Assembly: GCF_014287275.1 (NCBI RefSeq)
Contig: NZ_JACONZ010000001.1
Span: forward strand, 62,001-126,000
DNA: 64,000 nt
Direction of reading: 5' to 3'
From: Anaerofilum hominis
GTDB lineage: Bacteria; Bacillota; Clostridia; Oscillospirales; Ruminococcaceae
Both the position numbers and the translations under genes were made by a program. Shown piece after piece: positions 19,783 to 30,339 of the stretch (positions are counted from its first letter, which is position 1; each line of letters starts with the position of its first letter). The notes beneath the pieces are model-generated. The model was not told the DNA's origin. It did no database searches and was given only the letters and a program-made list of their open reading frames with translations.

Positions 19783-20973
19783 CTACTCCCCTCTCAACGC
19801 GTCCACAGGCTTCATGCGGGCCGCCCGCAGCGCTGGAAAAACCCCGAACAGGATCGATAGCCCTATTGTAGCAAAAATGCCGCCGAGAAGCAAAGGCAGA
19901 TCCATCTGCAGCGGCAGACGGAACATGGCGAGCAGCAGCCAGCAGAGCAGGCCGCTGATCAGGGTGCCCAACAATGCGGCCCCGAGAGCGGTGAAAAGGA
20001 TCTCTGCCAGAAACTCCTTTACAATTACCGAGGGCGGGGCTCCCAGACTTTTTTTGATGCCGATCTCCCTGCGCCGGGTGTGCACCGCCGTGCCCACCGA
20101 GCTGCTGACCGCCAGCCCGCCCACCACCAGCGAGATGCCGGCGATCAGGGCCAGCGCTGCGGATGCGACCGTGACGATGCGGTCTATGCTGTCCCGCTGT
20201 GCCGCCAGATCATTGAGCACAAAGGTGCTCTCTTCGCCCTGTGTGAGGCCGCGCAGGGCGGCGGTAAGCGCCTCTTTGACCTCATCCAGCCCCTCCGGCT
20301 GAAAGGCGGTAAAAATGATCTGGTCAAACCCCTCTTTTGCGCTGAAAAAGGACAGCGTCGAATAGGGCAAGTAGACAAAGTTCGGCATCACACTGCCGGT
20401 AAGGCCGTTGAGCAGGCTGCTGCCCGCCTTGACCACGCCGATCACCGTGTAGCCGTCTGTTACGCCGTTGATGGTCAGGCGGATCGTTTTCCCCACGATA
20501 TTAGTCCGCTGGTAAGCGTCTTGGGCGATCTTTTCGTCCACAATGCAGACCTTCCTGGCCCCCAACACCTCTTCGCTGCCGATCATCCGGCCGTGCAAAA
20601 GCTCCAGCGTGACGATGTTTTCCGCTTTGGGCGCGATCCCCCAGAAAAAAGCGTTCCCTGTTTTGGCTCCCAGTTCATAAGCGCCGCTGTCCATCACGAC
20701 AGGTGTGCTGTCTTTGACGCCGGAGACCGTCTTCAACTGTTCATAGAGCGCCGCGGTCATCTGGTTCCTGTCGGTCTTTTCCGCGGCCGAGAGCGCTACG
20801 CCGTCCAGTCCCAGGCTGGAAAGTTCAGTGTCGATCAAAGAAGAACCCACGCCGGAGATCGCCGAGACGATGACGATGGCTGTGATGGCGATCGCGATGG
20901 AAAGCGCGGCCGTCCGGTAAGGGGCAAACTCGCTTTTGAGTTCCGCTGCAAACAGGCCCAGCTTTTTCTTCAA
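19783..20973 (-). CDS. MacB/FtsX-type ABC transporter permease
   Basis: The 396-residue protein has the MacB layout. An N-terminal transmembrane helix (about residues 20-43) is followed by a large extracytoplasmic domain (about 45-265). Three C-terminal helices (about 270-300, 325-350, 360-382) end in the FtsX signature ALRAARMKPVDALRGE. It overlaps the upstream adaptor gene by four bases. No ATPase gene is adjacent, so the nucleotide-binding subunit must be encoded elsewhere or the complex is incomplete. Such pairs export peptides, antibiotics or lipids; the substrate here is unknown. Confidence 0.9.
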   Translation of the reverse strand: MKKKLGLFAAELKSEFAPYRTAALSIAIAITAIVIVSAISGVGSSLIDTELSSLGLDGVALSAAEKTDRNQMTAALYEQLKTVSGVKDSTPVVMDSGAYELGAKTGNAFFWGIAPKAENIVTLELLHGRMIGSEEVLGARKVCIVDEKIAQDAYQRTNIVGKTIRLTINGVTDGYTVIGVVKAGSSLLNGLTGSVMPNFVYLPYSTLSFFSAKEGFDQIIFTAFQPEGLDEVKEALTAALRGLTQGEESTFVLNDLAAQRDSIDRIVTVASAALALIAGISLVVGGLAVSSSVGTAVHTRRREIGIKKSLGAPPSVIVKEFLAEILFTALGAALLGTLISGLLCWLLLAMFRLPLQMDLPLLLGGIFATIGLSILFGVFPALRAARMKPVDALRGE

Positions 20974-21971
20974 GCCGCTTTCTCCCCTTTCAGCCGCACC
21001 AGCTGCCCTGCGCTGCGGATCAGCGAATGGTCCTCCACGATCGACGCCCCCAGCTCGAGTCCGCTTTGCACCTCCACGGCGTCCTCCAGTTCCTGCCCGG
21101 TGACGATATAAGACTTCACGGCGCGTCCATTCTCGATGCGATATACATATTCGCCGTTCTCGTCCTGACCGATCGCTTTATAGGGTATCGTCAGCAGCTG
21201 CTGCCGGTCTGCGATCAGCACGGTGGAGGTGACCGTCAGCCCATTTTCCAGATACTCGTCGCCCGCTTCCACCGTCGCGTAAACGTCCGCGACGCTGCGA
21301 TAGCCGGTGGTAGTCAGCTGGCGGCGGATGTTTGCGGGGGTGTTCTCCACCACCGCGTAATATTCGCGGTCATCATAGGCGACAGGGCGAAAGCGCACTG
21401 CGCTGCCCACCGGGATATCGCCGAGGCGGTCCTCCGGCACAGTGAGCTTGAGCCGGTGCGCGCCGCCCGAAGAGACGGTACAAATGCCGGTGTTGGCCGG
21501 GACAAACGCGCCTTCTTCCAGGTTGAAGCCCTCGATATAACCGTCGTTAGAGGCGTAAATGGCCGCCGGGATCTCTTCCAGCGCCGAGGCCGTCCCTTTG
21601 TCGAGAGACGCGGCGGCGGCCACAGCTTTTTCCAGATCCGCCGGTTCCAGCTGCGAAAAGTCGTCGCTCGCACCGGCGGCAGCGAGCGCGAGCAGTTTTT
21701 GCCGGTCCACGTCCAGCAGTTTTTGTCCCCGCACCACATAACTGCCGTTCTGCACATACAGCTTTTCCACACAGATCGGCATTGCGGCGCTGACCACCGC
21801 GATCTCCGACGCGATCACCGTGCCGCTGCAGTTCAGCGTCCGGGTATAGGACGTAAGCATTGGGGCCGTCAGCCCGCAGACCGGCAGGGCACCGTAAAAA
21901 GCCGCCGGGGCGGCGGCGCTGAAAAGCAGCAGCAGAACACAAAGGCTGGCGTAGATCCTTTTTTTGACCAT
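20970..21971 (-). CDS. HlyD/RND-type periplasmic adaptor (membrane fusion) subunit
   Basis: The 333-residue protein starts at ATG 21971 after GGGGGGA (an in-frame TTG at 21977 is less well placed). Residues about 7-30 are a signal anchor. The body shows the adaptor plan: a split biotinyl-lipoyl domain (VEKLYVQNGSYVVRGQKLLDVD ... AIYASNDGYIEGFNLEEGAFV), then beta-barrel and membrane-proximal domains (LTIPYKAIGQDENGEYVY). It pairs with the MacB-type permease through a four-base overlap. The role, linking the permease to the exterior, is inferred from the family. Confidence 0.87.
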   Translation of the reverse strand: MVKKRIYASLCVLLLLFSAAAPAAFYGALPVCGLTAPMLTSYTRTLNCSGTVIASEIAVVSAAMPICVEKLYVQNGSYVVRGQKLLDVDRQKLLALAAAGASDDFSQLEPADLEKAVAAAASLDKGTASALEEIPAAIYASNDGYIEGFNLEEGAFVPANTGICTVSSGGAHRLKLTVPEDRLGDIPVGSAVRFRPVAYDDREYYAVVENTPANIRRQLTTTGYRSVADVYATVEAGDEYLENGLTVTSTVLIADRQQLLTIPYKAIGQDENGEYVYRIENGRAVKSYIVTGQELEDAVEVQSGLELGASIVEDHSLIRSAGQLVRLKGEKAA

Positions 21972-21986
21972 AGACAAAATCCCCCC

Positions 21987-22019
21987 GGCAAACTAAAAAT
22001 CACTGCATTCTAGTTTGCC
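21987..22019. promoter_or_regulatory. 9-bp inverted repeat upstream of the efflux operon
   Basis: GGCAAACTA (21987-21995) and TAGTTTGCC (22011-22019) form a perfect inverted repeat 16 bases before the adaptor start codon. No T run follows it in the operon's direction, so an operator or mRNA hairpin is likelier than a terminator. Confidence 0.45.
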
Positions 22020-22094
22020 AAAGGGGGATGGTTTTATGAGTTTTGCAAAGAAAAAGCCTTTTTGCAGGACGCGCGTCCGCACAGCGCGCGCAGC

Positions 22095-23474
22095 TCACAG
22101 CAGGGTGATCGCGCCTCGGATGGAAGAGACTCCCGCCAGTTCCAGGCCCGGGTAGGCCGCCGGGTCCAGCTGCGACAGGCTGTGTTTGGGGGCGATCACC
22201 CGGGAAAAGCCGATCCGGGACGCCTCTCTCAGGCGGGTGTCCAGGTTGCTGACGCTGCGCACCTCACCGCCCAGCCCCACCTCGCCTATGGCGACTGTGC
22301 CGTCCGGGATGGGCTTGTCCAGCAGGCTCGACACCACGGCCAGGATGACCGCCAGATCACAGGCTGTCTCGTCCAACCGCAGGCCGCCCACGATATTCAG
22401 GTAAACATCCAGCGTGCCCAAAAAATAGCCGCCCCGCTTTTCAATGACGGCCAGCAGGAGATTGGCGCGGTTGAAGTCAAAGCCGGAGGTGGTGCGCCGC
22501 GGGGACGGAAAGCTGCTCTTGGTGACCAGCGCCTGGACCTCGGAGAGGATGGGCCGGGTGCCCTCCATGGTGCAGGCCACGCAGTTCCCCGAAACCCCCA
22601 AAGGCCTGCCCTCCAGCAGCAGCTTGGAGGGGTTGACCACCTCGCGCAGGCCATCTCCCGTCATGTCGAACATTCCGATCTCATTGGTGGACCCATAACG
22701 GTTTTTGACCGCCCGCAAGATCCGGTACGGGAGCATCCTGTCCCCCTCAAAATACAGCACCGTGTCCACGATATGCTCCATGACCTTTGGGCCGGCAATG
22801 GCGCCGTCCTTGTTGACATGGCCCACAATAAACACCGGGATCTCCAGCGTCTTTGCGGCGTTCAGCAGCTGTCCAGAGCACTCTTTTACCTGGGAAACGC
22901 TGCCCGCGGACGAGGAGACCGCCCCTGAGTGCATCGTCTGGATAGAGTCCACCACCACCAGGTCCGGGTGCACGGAGCGGATGAGCTCCACAACGGACTC
23001 GATCTCCGTCTCCGCCGCCACCGTGACATTTTCACCGCTGACATTCAGGCGGTCGGCACGCAGCTTGATCTGACGGACCGACTCCTCGCCCGTGACGTAC
23101 AGCACGTGCAGTCCGGGGGGGATGGAGGCGCAGATCTGCAGCAGCAAAGTCGATTTGCCCGCCCCGGGCTCGCCGCCCAGCAGTATGACCGAACCGATCA
23201 CGATGCCGCCGCCCAGCACCCGGTCCAGCTCAGAAATGCCGGTGACGATGCGCGAGCGCTCGTCATTGGTGTCGATATCATACAGCCTGGCAGAGCGCAC
23301 CTCGCCTGCCAGCACCGGGGCCTTGGCGGCCTTGACGCCGCCCGCGGGCTGGCGCACCACGTCTTCCACCATGGTGTTCCACTCGCCGCAGCTCGGGCAG
23401 CGCCCCATCCAGCGCGGGCTCTGCTCCCCGCAGGCATTGCAGACATAAATGGTTTTGAGTTTTTCCTTTGCCAA
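22095..23474 (-). CDS. radA: DNA repair protein RadA
   Basis: RadA is a RecA-like ATPase that promotes branch migration in recombinational repair. The 459-residue protein has an N-terminal zinc finger (CNACGEQSPRWMGRCPSC), Walker A GEPGAGKST, the RadA-specific KNRYGSTNEIGMF motif and a C-terminal Lon-protease-like domain ending in SIRGAITLL. The start is a TTG at 23474, chosen because GGAGG lies eight bases upstream and AKEKLKTIYVC is the normal N-terminus; the open frame upstream has no site. A small membrane ORF ends just upstream, its stop overlapping the radA ribosome-binding region. Confidence 0.95.
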   Translation of the reverse strand: MAKEKLKTIYVCNACGEQSPRWMGRCPSCGEWNTMVEDVVRQPAGGVKAAKAPVLAGEVRSARLYDIDTNDERSRIVTGISELDRVLGGGIVIGSVILLGGEPGAGKSTLLLQICASIPPGLHVLYVTGEESVRQIKLRADRLNVSGENVTVAAETEIESVVELIRSVHPDLVVVDSIQTMHSGAVSSSAGSVSQVKECSGQLLNAAKTLEIPVFIVGHVNKDGAIAGPKVMEHIVDTVLYFEGDRMLPYRILRAVKNRYGSTNEIGMFDMTGDGLREVVNPSKLLLEGRPLGVSGNCVACTMEGTRPILSEVQALVTKSSFPSPRRTTSGFDFNRANLLLAVIEKRGGYFLGTLDVYLNIVGGLRLDETACDLAVILAVVSSLLDKPIPDGTVAIGEVGLGGEVRSVSNLDTRLREASRIGFSRVIAPKHSLSQLDPAAYPGLELAGVSSIRGAITLL

Positions 23475-23478
23475 GAAA

Positions 23479-23637
23479 TCATCCTCCGTCAAACGAGCGC
23501 GCGTCCACCGCATAAGCAGCCGCAGGGCGGGCCGCATTCAGCAGCGCCCTGCCCGTCAGGCCGTCCGCTACCCGGTAGACAAGCAGCCCCAGGGCCAAAA
23601 GGATCAGCGCGATCAAAAATTTTTCTCTCAGTTTCAC
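23479..23637 (-). CDS. 52-residue single-span membrane protein, unrecognised
   Basis: Between hslO and radA a GTG-initiated frame (GTG at 23637) encodes KLREKFLIALILLALGLLVYRVADG and a short tail ending in SFDGG. GAGG lies eight bases before the GTG. Residues about 7-21 form a hydrophobic helix flanked by charges, with the basic end inside. Its TGA stop lies within the radA ribosome-binding stretch, so the two would be translationally coupled. It fills an otherwise empty 200-base gap in a tightly packed operon. I do not recognise the family. Confidence 0.5.
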   Translation of the reverse strand: MKLREKFLIALILLALGLLVYRVADGLTGRALLNAARPAAAYAVDARSFDGG

Positions 23638-23680
23638 GGCATTCACCTCATACTGCAATCATATGAGCGAAAGCCTTTTT

Positions 23681-24553
23681 TTACCCCTGAGCTTCTTCCC
23701 GCTTGACATAATCCGCCGCATGCAAATGATAGGCTTTGTTGCAAAACTGGCATTTCATCTCCACCGTTTCCTGCTCGGTGGCGATCCTGCGCAGCTCCTC
23801 CTGCCCCAGGCTGATATAGGCGCGCTCCACCCTGTCGCGGCTGCAGTCGCAATGATACTGCACCTCGCTCTCGTCCAGGACGTTGGGGGAAAAGCCCTTT
23901 AATATTTCTTCGATGATCTCGTAAGGCGTTTTTCCATCGCACAGCAGCTCGGTCATGCTTCTCATGCGCCCCACGTTCTCCTCTAGCATGCTGATCTCCT
24001 GCTCGGTGGCGCCCGGCAGCAGCTGCAGCAGATAGCCGCCGGCCCTTTTGATGGTCAGGTCGCGCTCTACCAGCACGCCCAGCGCACATACGGTGGGGAT
24101 CTGCTCGCTGGTGGCATAATAGGAGGTGAGGTCCTCGGCGATCTCACCGGAAACCAGCGGCACCTGCCCCACATACGGCTGCCCCATGTCCTTGATCACA
24201 GTGAGGGTGCCGTCCCGGCCGACGGCGCCGCCCACATCCAGTTTGCCGTCCTCCCGGGGCGGAAGCTCCACGATGGGGTTTTCCACATAGCCCTTGACAT
24301 TGCCGCGGCCGTCCGCCACGGCGAGCAGCAGGCCCGCCGGCCCGTCTCCCTTTACCCGCAGCGTCAGCGAATCGTCCCCGCTTTTCAGGTTGGCAGCCAT
24401 CAAAACGGCGCCGGTGACCAGACGCCCCAGCGCCGCAGAGACCACCGCGCTGGGGTGATGCAGCCTTTCCATTTCCGCGACGATCGCGGTGGAATCCAAG
24501 ATCGAGACCACCGCGCCGCCATTTTCTGAGATCGCTCTTATCAGCTTTGACAT
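23681..24553 (-). CDS. hslO: redox-regulated chaperone Hsp33
   Basis: Hsp33 is a cytoplasmic holdase activated by oxidation of a zinc-bound cysteine centre. The 290-residue protein carries the CxC (HCDCSRDRVE, about residues 233-235) and CxxC (KCQFCNKAYH, about 266-269) zinc ligands. The N-terminal domain has TGAVLMAANLKSGDDSLTLRVKGDGPAG-type sequence. AAAGGAG precedes the start, which overlaps the end of the methyltransferase gene by 13 bases. It is part of the leftward lon-ysxC-methyltransferase-hslO-radA block. Confidence 0.95.
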   Translation of the reverse strand: MSKLIRAISENGGAVVSILDSTAIVAEMERLHHPSAVVSAALGRLVTGAVLMAANLKSGDDSLTLRVKGDGPAGLLLAVADGRGNVKGYVENPIVELPPREDGKLDVGGAVGRDGTLTVIKDMGQPYVGQVPLVSGEIAEDLTSYYATSEQIPTVCALGVLVERDLTIKRAGGYLLQLLPGATEQEISMLEENVGRMRSMTELLCDGKTPYEIIEEILKGFSPNVLDESEVQYHCDCSRDRVERAYISLGQEELRRIATEQETVEMKCQFCNKAYHLHAADYVKREEAQG

Positions 24554-25296
24554 TGTCTCTCCTTTTCAGCCACAAAAAGCAGGCGCTGGCTGTCTGGCAG
24601 CGGCGCGCAGAAGCGCTCGCCGTCCACGATCTCCAGTACCCGGAAGCCGTGCCTTTCGCACAGGGCTTCCAGCTCCTGCGGCGTGCAGTAATATTCGTAA
24701 AAACACTCTTTATAGTGGACGGGATCCCCTGTGTAGGCGATGTCGATCGAGATGCGGGTGCGGCGCTGCGCCTCCTGCAGTTCGTTGGTCCAGACGCAGA
24801 CCGCGTCCTCATCCTCCAGTATAAAGGTCTCATTCCCCAATATTTTGCAGTGCTTATAGGGGGTATTGACGTCAAAAATGAACAGTCCGTCTTTTTCCAT
24901 AAAAAGGCCCGCCTTTTCGATGGCGCGTCCCATCGTCTCCAGCGGCCCCAGATGGTTGAGGGTGTCAAACGTACACACAGCCCCGTGGATCGTCCCGTAA
25001 AGGTCAAGGCAGGTCAGGTCCTGTTCCAGCAGCAGCAGGCCCTGCCTGCCCTCTTCCGCCAGTTTTTCGCTGAGCATCGCCAGCATATCCGGCGAACCGT
25101 CTACCGCGATCAGATCATAGCCGTCTCTGGCAAGGCGCAGGGTCAGTTCCCCTGTTCCACAGCCCAGGTCGGCCACGATGGGGCCGGGCAGCCCATGGCC
25201 GGAAAACCGTTCCCGGATGAACGCATACAGGGCATCGTAGTCGGCTTCCCCGTTGAACTCATCATAAAAATAGGCAAAATCTCCATACCCTGCCAC
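24541..25296 (-). CDS. class I SAM-dependent methyltransferase
   Basis: The 251-residue protein has the Rossmann-fold methyltransferase motif I VADLGCGTGELTLRLA (about residues 41-56) and motif II VDGSPDML. It opens with the YGDFAYFYDEFN stretch typical of small uncharacterised Firmicute methyltransferases. The acceptor substrate is unknown. It lies 45 bases after ysxC and overlaps hslO, so it belongs to the same transcription unit. Confidence 0.88.
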   Translation of the reverse strand: MAGYGDFAYFYDEFNGEADYDALYAFIRERFSGHGLPGPIVADLGCGTGELTLRLARDGYDLIAVDGSPDMLAMLSEKLAEEGRQGLLLLEQDLTCLDLYGTIHGAVCTFDTLNHLGPLETMGRAIEKAGLFMEKDGLFIFDVNTPYKHCKILGNETFILEDEDAVCVWTNELQEAQRRTRISIDIAYTGDPVHYKECFYEYYCTPQELEALCERHGFRVLEIVDGERFCAPLPDSQRLLFVAEKERQCQS

Positions 25297-25341
25297 CGGT
25301 CTTTCGCCGCCTTTCTCTTTGGCCTGAAAAAGGGAGGGTTT

Positions 25342-25929
25342 TCAAAAGGCCTCGGCCGCAGCCTCGATGACCCGCTGCAGCTCTTCCACGCCCCGCCCGT
25401 TCTGGGCGCTGGTAAGTATGACCCCTTTACATCCATACTCCGCACAAAGCGAGGCAAATTCCCCGGCTGCGCGCTCGGCCTCCGCCTTTTTGAGCTTGTC
25501 GGCCTTGGTGAGCGCCGCCACAAAGGGAATGCCGTGATGACGCAGATATTCCAGCATCATCCTGTCATCGGCAGAGGGGGCGTGCCGGCTGTCCAGCAGC
25601 TGCACCAGCAGGGTACAGCGTTCAGACACGGCAAAATAGCTGTTGATCAGATCGTCCCAGCGCGCCCGCTCTGAGGCGGACACCTTGGCGTAACCGTAGC
25701 CGGGCAGATCCACCAGATAGGCGTCCCCCAGATCATAATAATTGATGGTAGCGGTCTTGCCGGGGGTGGCGCTGACCCGGGCCAGGCTCTTGCGGTTGCA
25801 GAGCTTATTGATCAGGGAAGATTTTCCCACGTTGGACCGGCCCGAAAAGACGATCTCGGGCCGGTCGTGGTCGGGCAGCTGGGAGGAAAGCCCGTAGGAG
25901 GCCTTGAAAGCGGCCTGACTGTATTTCAT
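25342..25929 (-). CDS. ysxC: ribosome biogenesis GTPase YsxC/EngB
   Basis: YsxC is an essential GTPase for 50S subunit assembly. The 195-residue product has the G1 motif GRSNVGKSS, G3 DLPGYGYA, G4 TKAD and a G5-like TSA near the C-terminus. The start 25929 (MKYSQAAF) is preferred over 25944 because the purine-rich GGAAGGATGAGG site is correctly spaced only for it. It follows lon by 11 bases, the conserved lon-ysxC order. Confidence 0.95.
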   Translation of the reverse strand: MKYSQAAFKASYGLSSQLPDHDRPEIVFSGRSNVGKSSLINKLCNRKSLARVSATPGKTATINYYDLGDAYLVDLPGYGYAKVSASERARWDDLINSYFAVSERCTLLVQLLDSRHAPSADDRMMLEYLRHHGIPFVAALTKADKLKKAEAERAAGEFASLCAEYGCKGVILTSAQNGRGVEELQRVIEAAAEAF

Positions 25930-25940
25930 AAGCGAAAACC

Positions 25941-28307
<2,367 letters not shown>

Positions 28308-28420
28308 AAAGCAGTTCCTCCCTGATAGAAAATCAGAAAGCGGCAAAACAGCCGCTATCCATATTATTATAACCATTTCCCTTTCGGGGTGCAACTTTTC
28401 GCTGTCCTATTAAAAAAATA

Positions 28421-28449
28421 TTGACAATTTGTCCATATTTGGGTATCCT
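28421..28449 (+). promoter_or_regulatory. promoter of the uracil permease gene
   Basis: TTGACA (28421-28426) and TATCCT (28444-28449) are separated by 17 bases. Confidence 0.75.
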
Positions 28450-28466
28450 ATTAAAAGTGTATGCGG

Positions 28467-28492
28467 CAAAACAAACTAGAGGGGTGTTGCGG
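28467..28492 (+). promoter_or_regulatory. PyrR-binding-loop-like hairpin in the permease leader
   Basis: A short stem (CAA-AC with GT-G-TTG) presents a purine-rich UAGAGGG loop, resembling the PyrR-binding hairpin of pyrimidine attenuators in Firmicutes. It lies ten bases before a terminator hairpin and ahead of a uracil permease gene. The match to the published consensus is partial and judged by eye. Confidence 0.4.
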
Positions 28493-28501
28493 GATGTTGC
28501 T

Positions 28502-28540
28502 GCCTGGGGCAAAAAGATGCTTTCTGCCCGGGCTTTTTAT
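28502..28540 (+). terminator. first terminator in the permease leader
   Basis: GCCTGGGGCA (28502-28511) pairs with TGCCCGGGC (28525-28533), with one bulge and one G-U pair, followed by TTTTTATT. It is upstream of the permease gene, as in attenuators. Confidence 0.72.
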
Positions 28541-28570
28541 TCCCTTTTTCACCTGCAATAGCGTTATGGA

Positions 28571-28602
28571 AAATTAAGCTGTTTTCAGCTTAATTTTTTT
28601 TT
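28571..28602 (+). terminator. second terminator in the permease leader
   Basis: A perfect 11-bp stem (AAATTAAGCTG, 28571-28581, with 28586-28596) and TTTT loop are followed by six Ts. It lies only 38 bases before the permease start codon. Confidence 0.75.
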
Positions 28603-28639
28603 GCGCTCTGCCGTGTCAAACTGTGAGGAGGAATGTGTC

Positions 28640-29950
28640 ATGAAGTCAGAAAGCCCGATCTGGGACGCCAAAAAACTGGGTATCCCCAAAATGCTGCTGC
28701 TTGGCCTGCAGCACACTTTTGCCATGTTTGGCGCCACGGTACTGGTGCCCATCATCACCGGCCTGAACGTCTCCACCACCCTTTTGTTCGCCGGTCTCGG
28801 CACCCTGCTGTTCCATCTGATCACCAAGGGCAAGGTGCCCGCCTTTCTGGGTTCTTCTTTCGCTTTTCTGGGCGGCTATGCCATGGTGGCGCCAAAGCTG
28901 GCCGACGGTTCCCCCAACGCGGAGCTGCTGCCCTACGCCTGCGGCGGCGTGGTGGCTGCCGGCCTTGCTTATGTGGCGCTCTCTGCGCTGATCAAGGCCT
29001 TTGGCGTCAAAAAGGTCATGCGCTTTTTTCCGCCCGTTGTGACCGGCCCCATCATTATTTCCATCGGCCTCATCCTTGCCCCCACCGCGGTCACCAGCGC
29101 CAGTGAGGACTGGCTTCTGGCCTTTGTGGCGCTGGCCATCATTGTGGTCTGCAATATCTGGGGCAAGGGGATGGTCAAGATCATCCCCATCCTGCTGGGC
29201 ATCGTGGGCTCTTACCTGCTGGCCGTCTGCCTGGGCCGCGTGGATTTTACGGCGGTAAAAGAGGCGCAGGTCTTTGCCCTGGCGCCCATCACCATGGCCA
29301 AGTTCAGCATCAGCGCCGTCTTTACCATCATGCCCATCGCTCTCGCGACTATGATGGAGCACATCGGTGACATTGCCGCGATCGGCGCCACCACCGGCAA
29401 GAATTATATCAGCGACCCCGGCCTGCACCGCACCCTGTTGGGCGACGGCCTTGCCACCAGCCTTGCCGGGCTGTTCGGCGGCCCGGCCAATACCACCTAC
29501 GGCGAAAACACCGGCGTTCTCGCCCTGACCCGCGTCTATGACCCCCGCGTCATGGAGCTTGCCGCCGTCTTTGCGGTCGCGCTCTCCTTTATTCCCAAAT
29601 TCGGCGAGATCATCCATTCCATCCCCAACGCCATCATCGGCGGCGTCAGCTTTATCCTCTACGGCATGATCAGCGCCATTGGCGTGCGCAATGTGGTGGA
29701 AAACAAGGTCGATCTGACCAAGTCCCGCAACCTGATCATCGCTGCGGTCATCCTGGTCAGTGCCCTGGGCTTCAACAGCATCGGCGGGCTGTCTTTTGCG
29801 GTCACCGCCGATATTACCATCTCGCTGTCCGGCCTTGCCATCGCCGCGATCCTGGGCATCGTCCTCAACGCGGTCCTGCCCGGAAACGACTATATCTTTG
29901 ACGATGAAAAACCGGACGACGGGAAAACGTCCGTCTCGTTCAAGGTCTGA
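28640..29950 (+). CDS. uraA: uracil/xanthine permease (NCS2 family)
   Basis: This 436-residue membrane protein belongs to the NCS2 nucleobase:cation symporters and most resembles uracil permeases (LGLQHTFAMFGATVLVPIITGL N-terminus). Fourteen hydrophobic segments can be traced. The substrate-binding helix carries MMEHIGDIAAIG, followed by GDGLATSLAGLFGGPANTTYGENTG. The start 28640 follows GGAGG with eight bases spacing. It is the only rightward gene between clpX and lon. Its leader has two hairpin terminators and a PyrR-like loop, suggesting pyrimidine-controlled attenuation. Confidence 0.92.
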   Translation: MKSESPIWDAKKLGIPKMLLLGLQHTFAMFGATVLVPIITGLNVSTTLLFAGLGTLLFHLITKGKVPAFLGSSFAFLGGYAMVAPKLADGSPNAELLPYACGGVVAAGLAYVALSALIKAFGVKKVMRFFPPVVTGPIIISIGLILAPTAVTSASEDWLLAFVALAIIVVCNIWGKGMVKIIPILLGIVGSYLLAVCLGRVDFTAVKEAQVFALAPITMAKFSISAVFTIMPIALATMMEHIGDIAAIGATTGKNYISDPGLHRTLLGDGLATSLAGLFGGPANTTYGENTGVLALTRVYDPRVMELAAVFAVALSFIPKFGEIIHSIPNAIIGGVSFILYGMISAIGVRNVVENKVDLTKSRNLIIAAVILVSALGFNSIGGLSFAVTADITISLSGLAIAAILGIVLNAVLPGNDYIFDDEKPDDGKTSVSFKV

Positions 29951-30060
29951 CGGGCGGAACGTCCCTCTTCCCTGCGTTATCCCGTCAAAATCCCGCATCC
30001 CTGCCTGCCGCGCGGACAAGCCGGCGCGCAGGGGAAGTGCAAAACATGCACTGATTTGAT

Positions 30061-30112
30061 AAAAAATAGCCGCAAGGCTATTTTGGGGGCCATTCGCCCG
30101 GTTGCCGCGCAA
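30061..30112 (+). repeat. dispersed stem-loop repeat, copy A
   Basis: AAAATAGCC-GCAA-GGCTATTTT is followed by GGCCATTCGCCCGGTTGCC and GCGCAA. The same 52-base unit, with only a few changes, occurs on the opposite strand at 58928-58980. It lies about 110 bases downstream of the permease stop on the same strand. A second shared module, TTTTATTGC with GAGCAA and an A run, lies at 30143-30167. Confidence 0.75.
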
Positions 30113-30170
30113 GCGGCGAGGGCGGGCTATCAAGATAAGATGTTTTTTATTGCGGAGCAATAAAAAAATC

Positions 30171-30216
30171 GGCCTCCCGTTCCACGCCCGTTTGGGCTGG
30201 TGCGGGAGGCCTTTTT
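30171..30216 (+). terminator. terminator of the uracil permease gene
   Basis: GGCCTCCCG (30171-30179) pairs with CGGGAGGCC (30203-30211) and is followed by TTTTT. The 29951-30339 gap otherwise holds the dispersed repeat and the clpX terminator. Confidence 0.8.
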
Positions 30217-30275
30217 CTTCCACTCTCCTGATAAAGTAAAAAATTTGCACGCAAACGCATGAAAGCATGAAAAAA

Positions 30276-30301
30276 CGCGGCGAAGCCATCGCTTCGCCGC
30301 G
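30276..30301 (-). terminator. terminator of tig-clpP-clpX
   Basis: CGCGGCGAAGC (30276-30286) pairs with GCTTCGCCGCG (30291-30301) around a CATC loop. On the minus strand the stem is followed by TTTTTTCAT. Confidence 0.88.
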
Positions 30302-30339
30302 CACTAAAATTTATGGAGATAACTTGCCTCAAATGGAAC

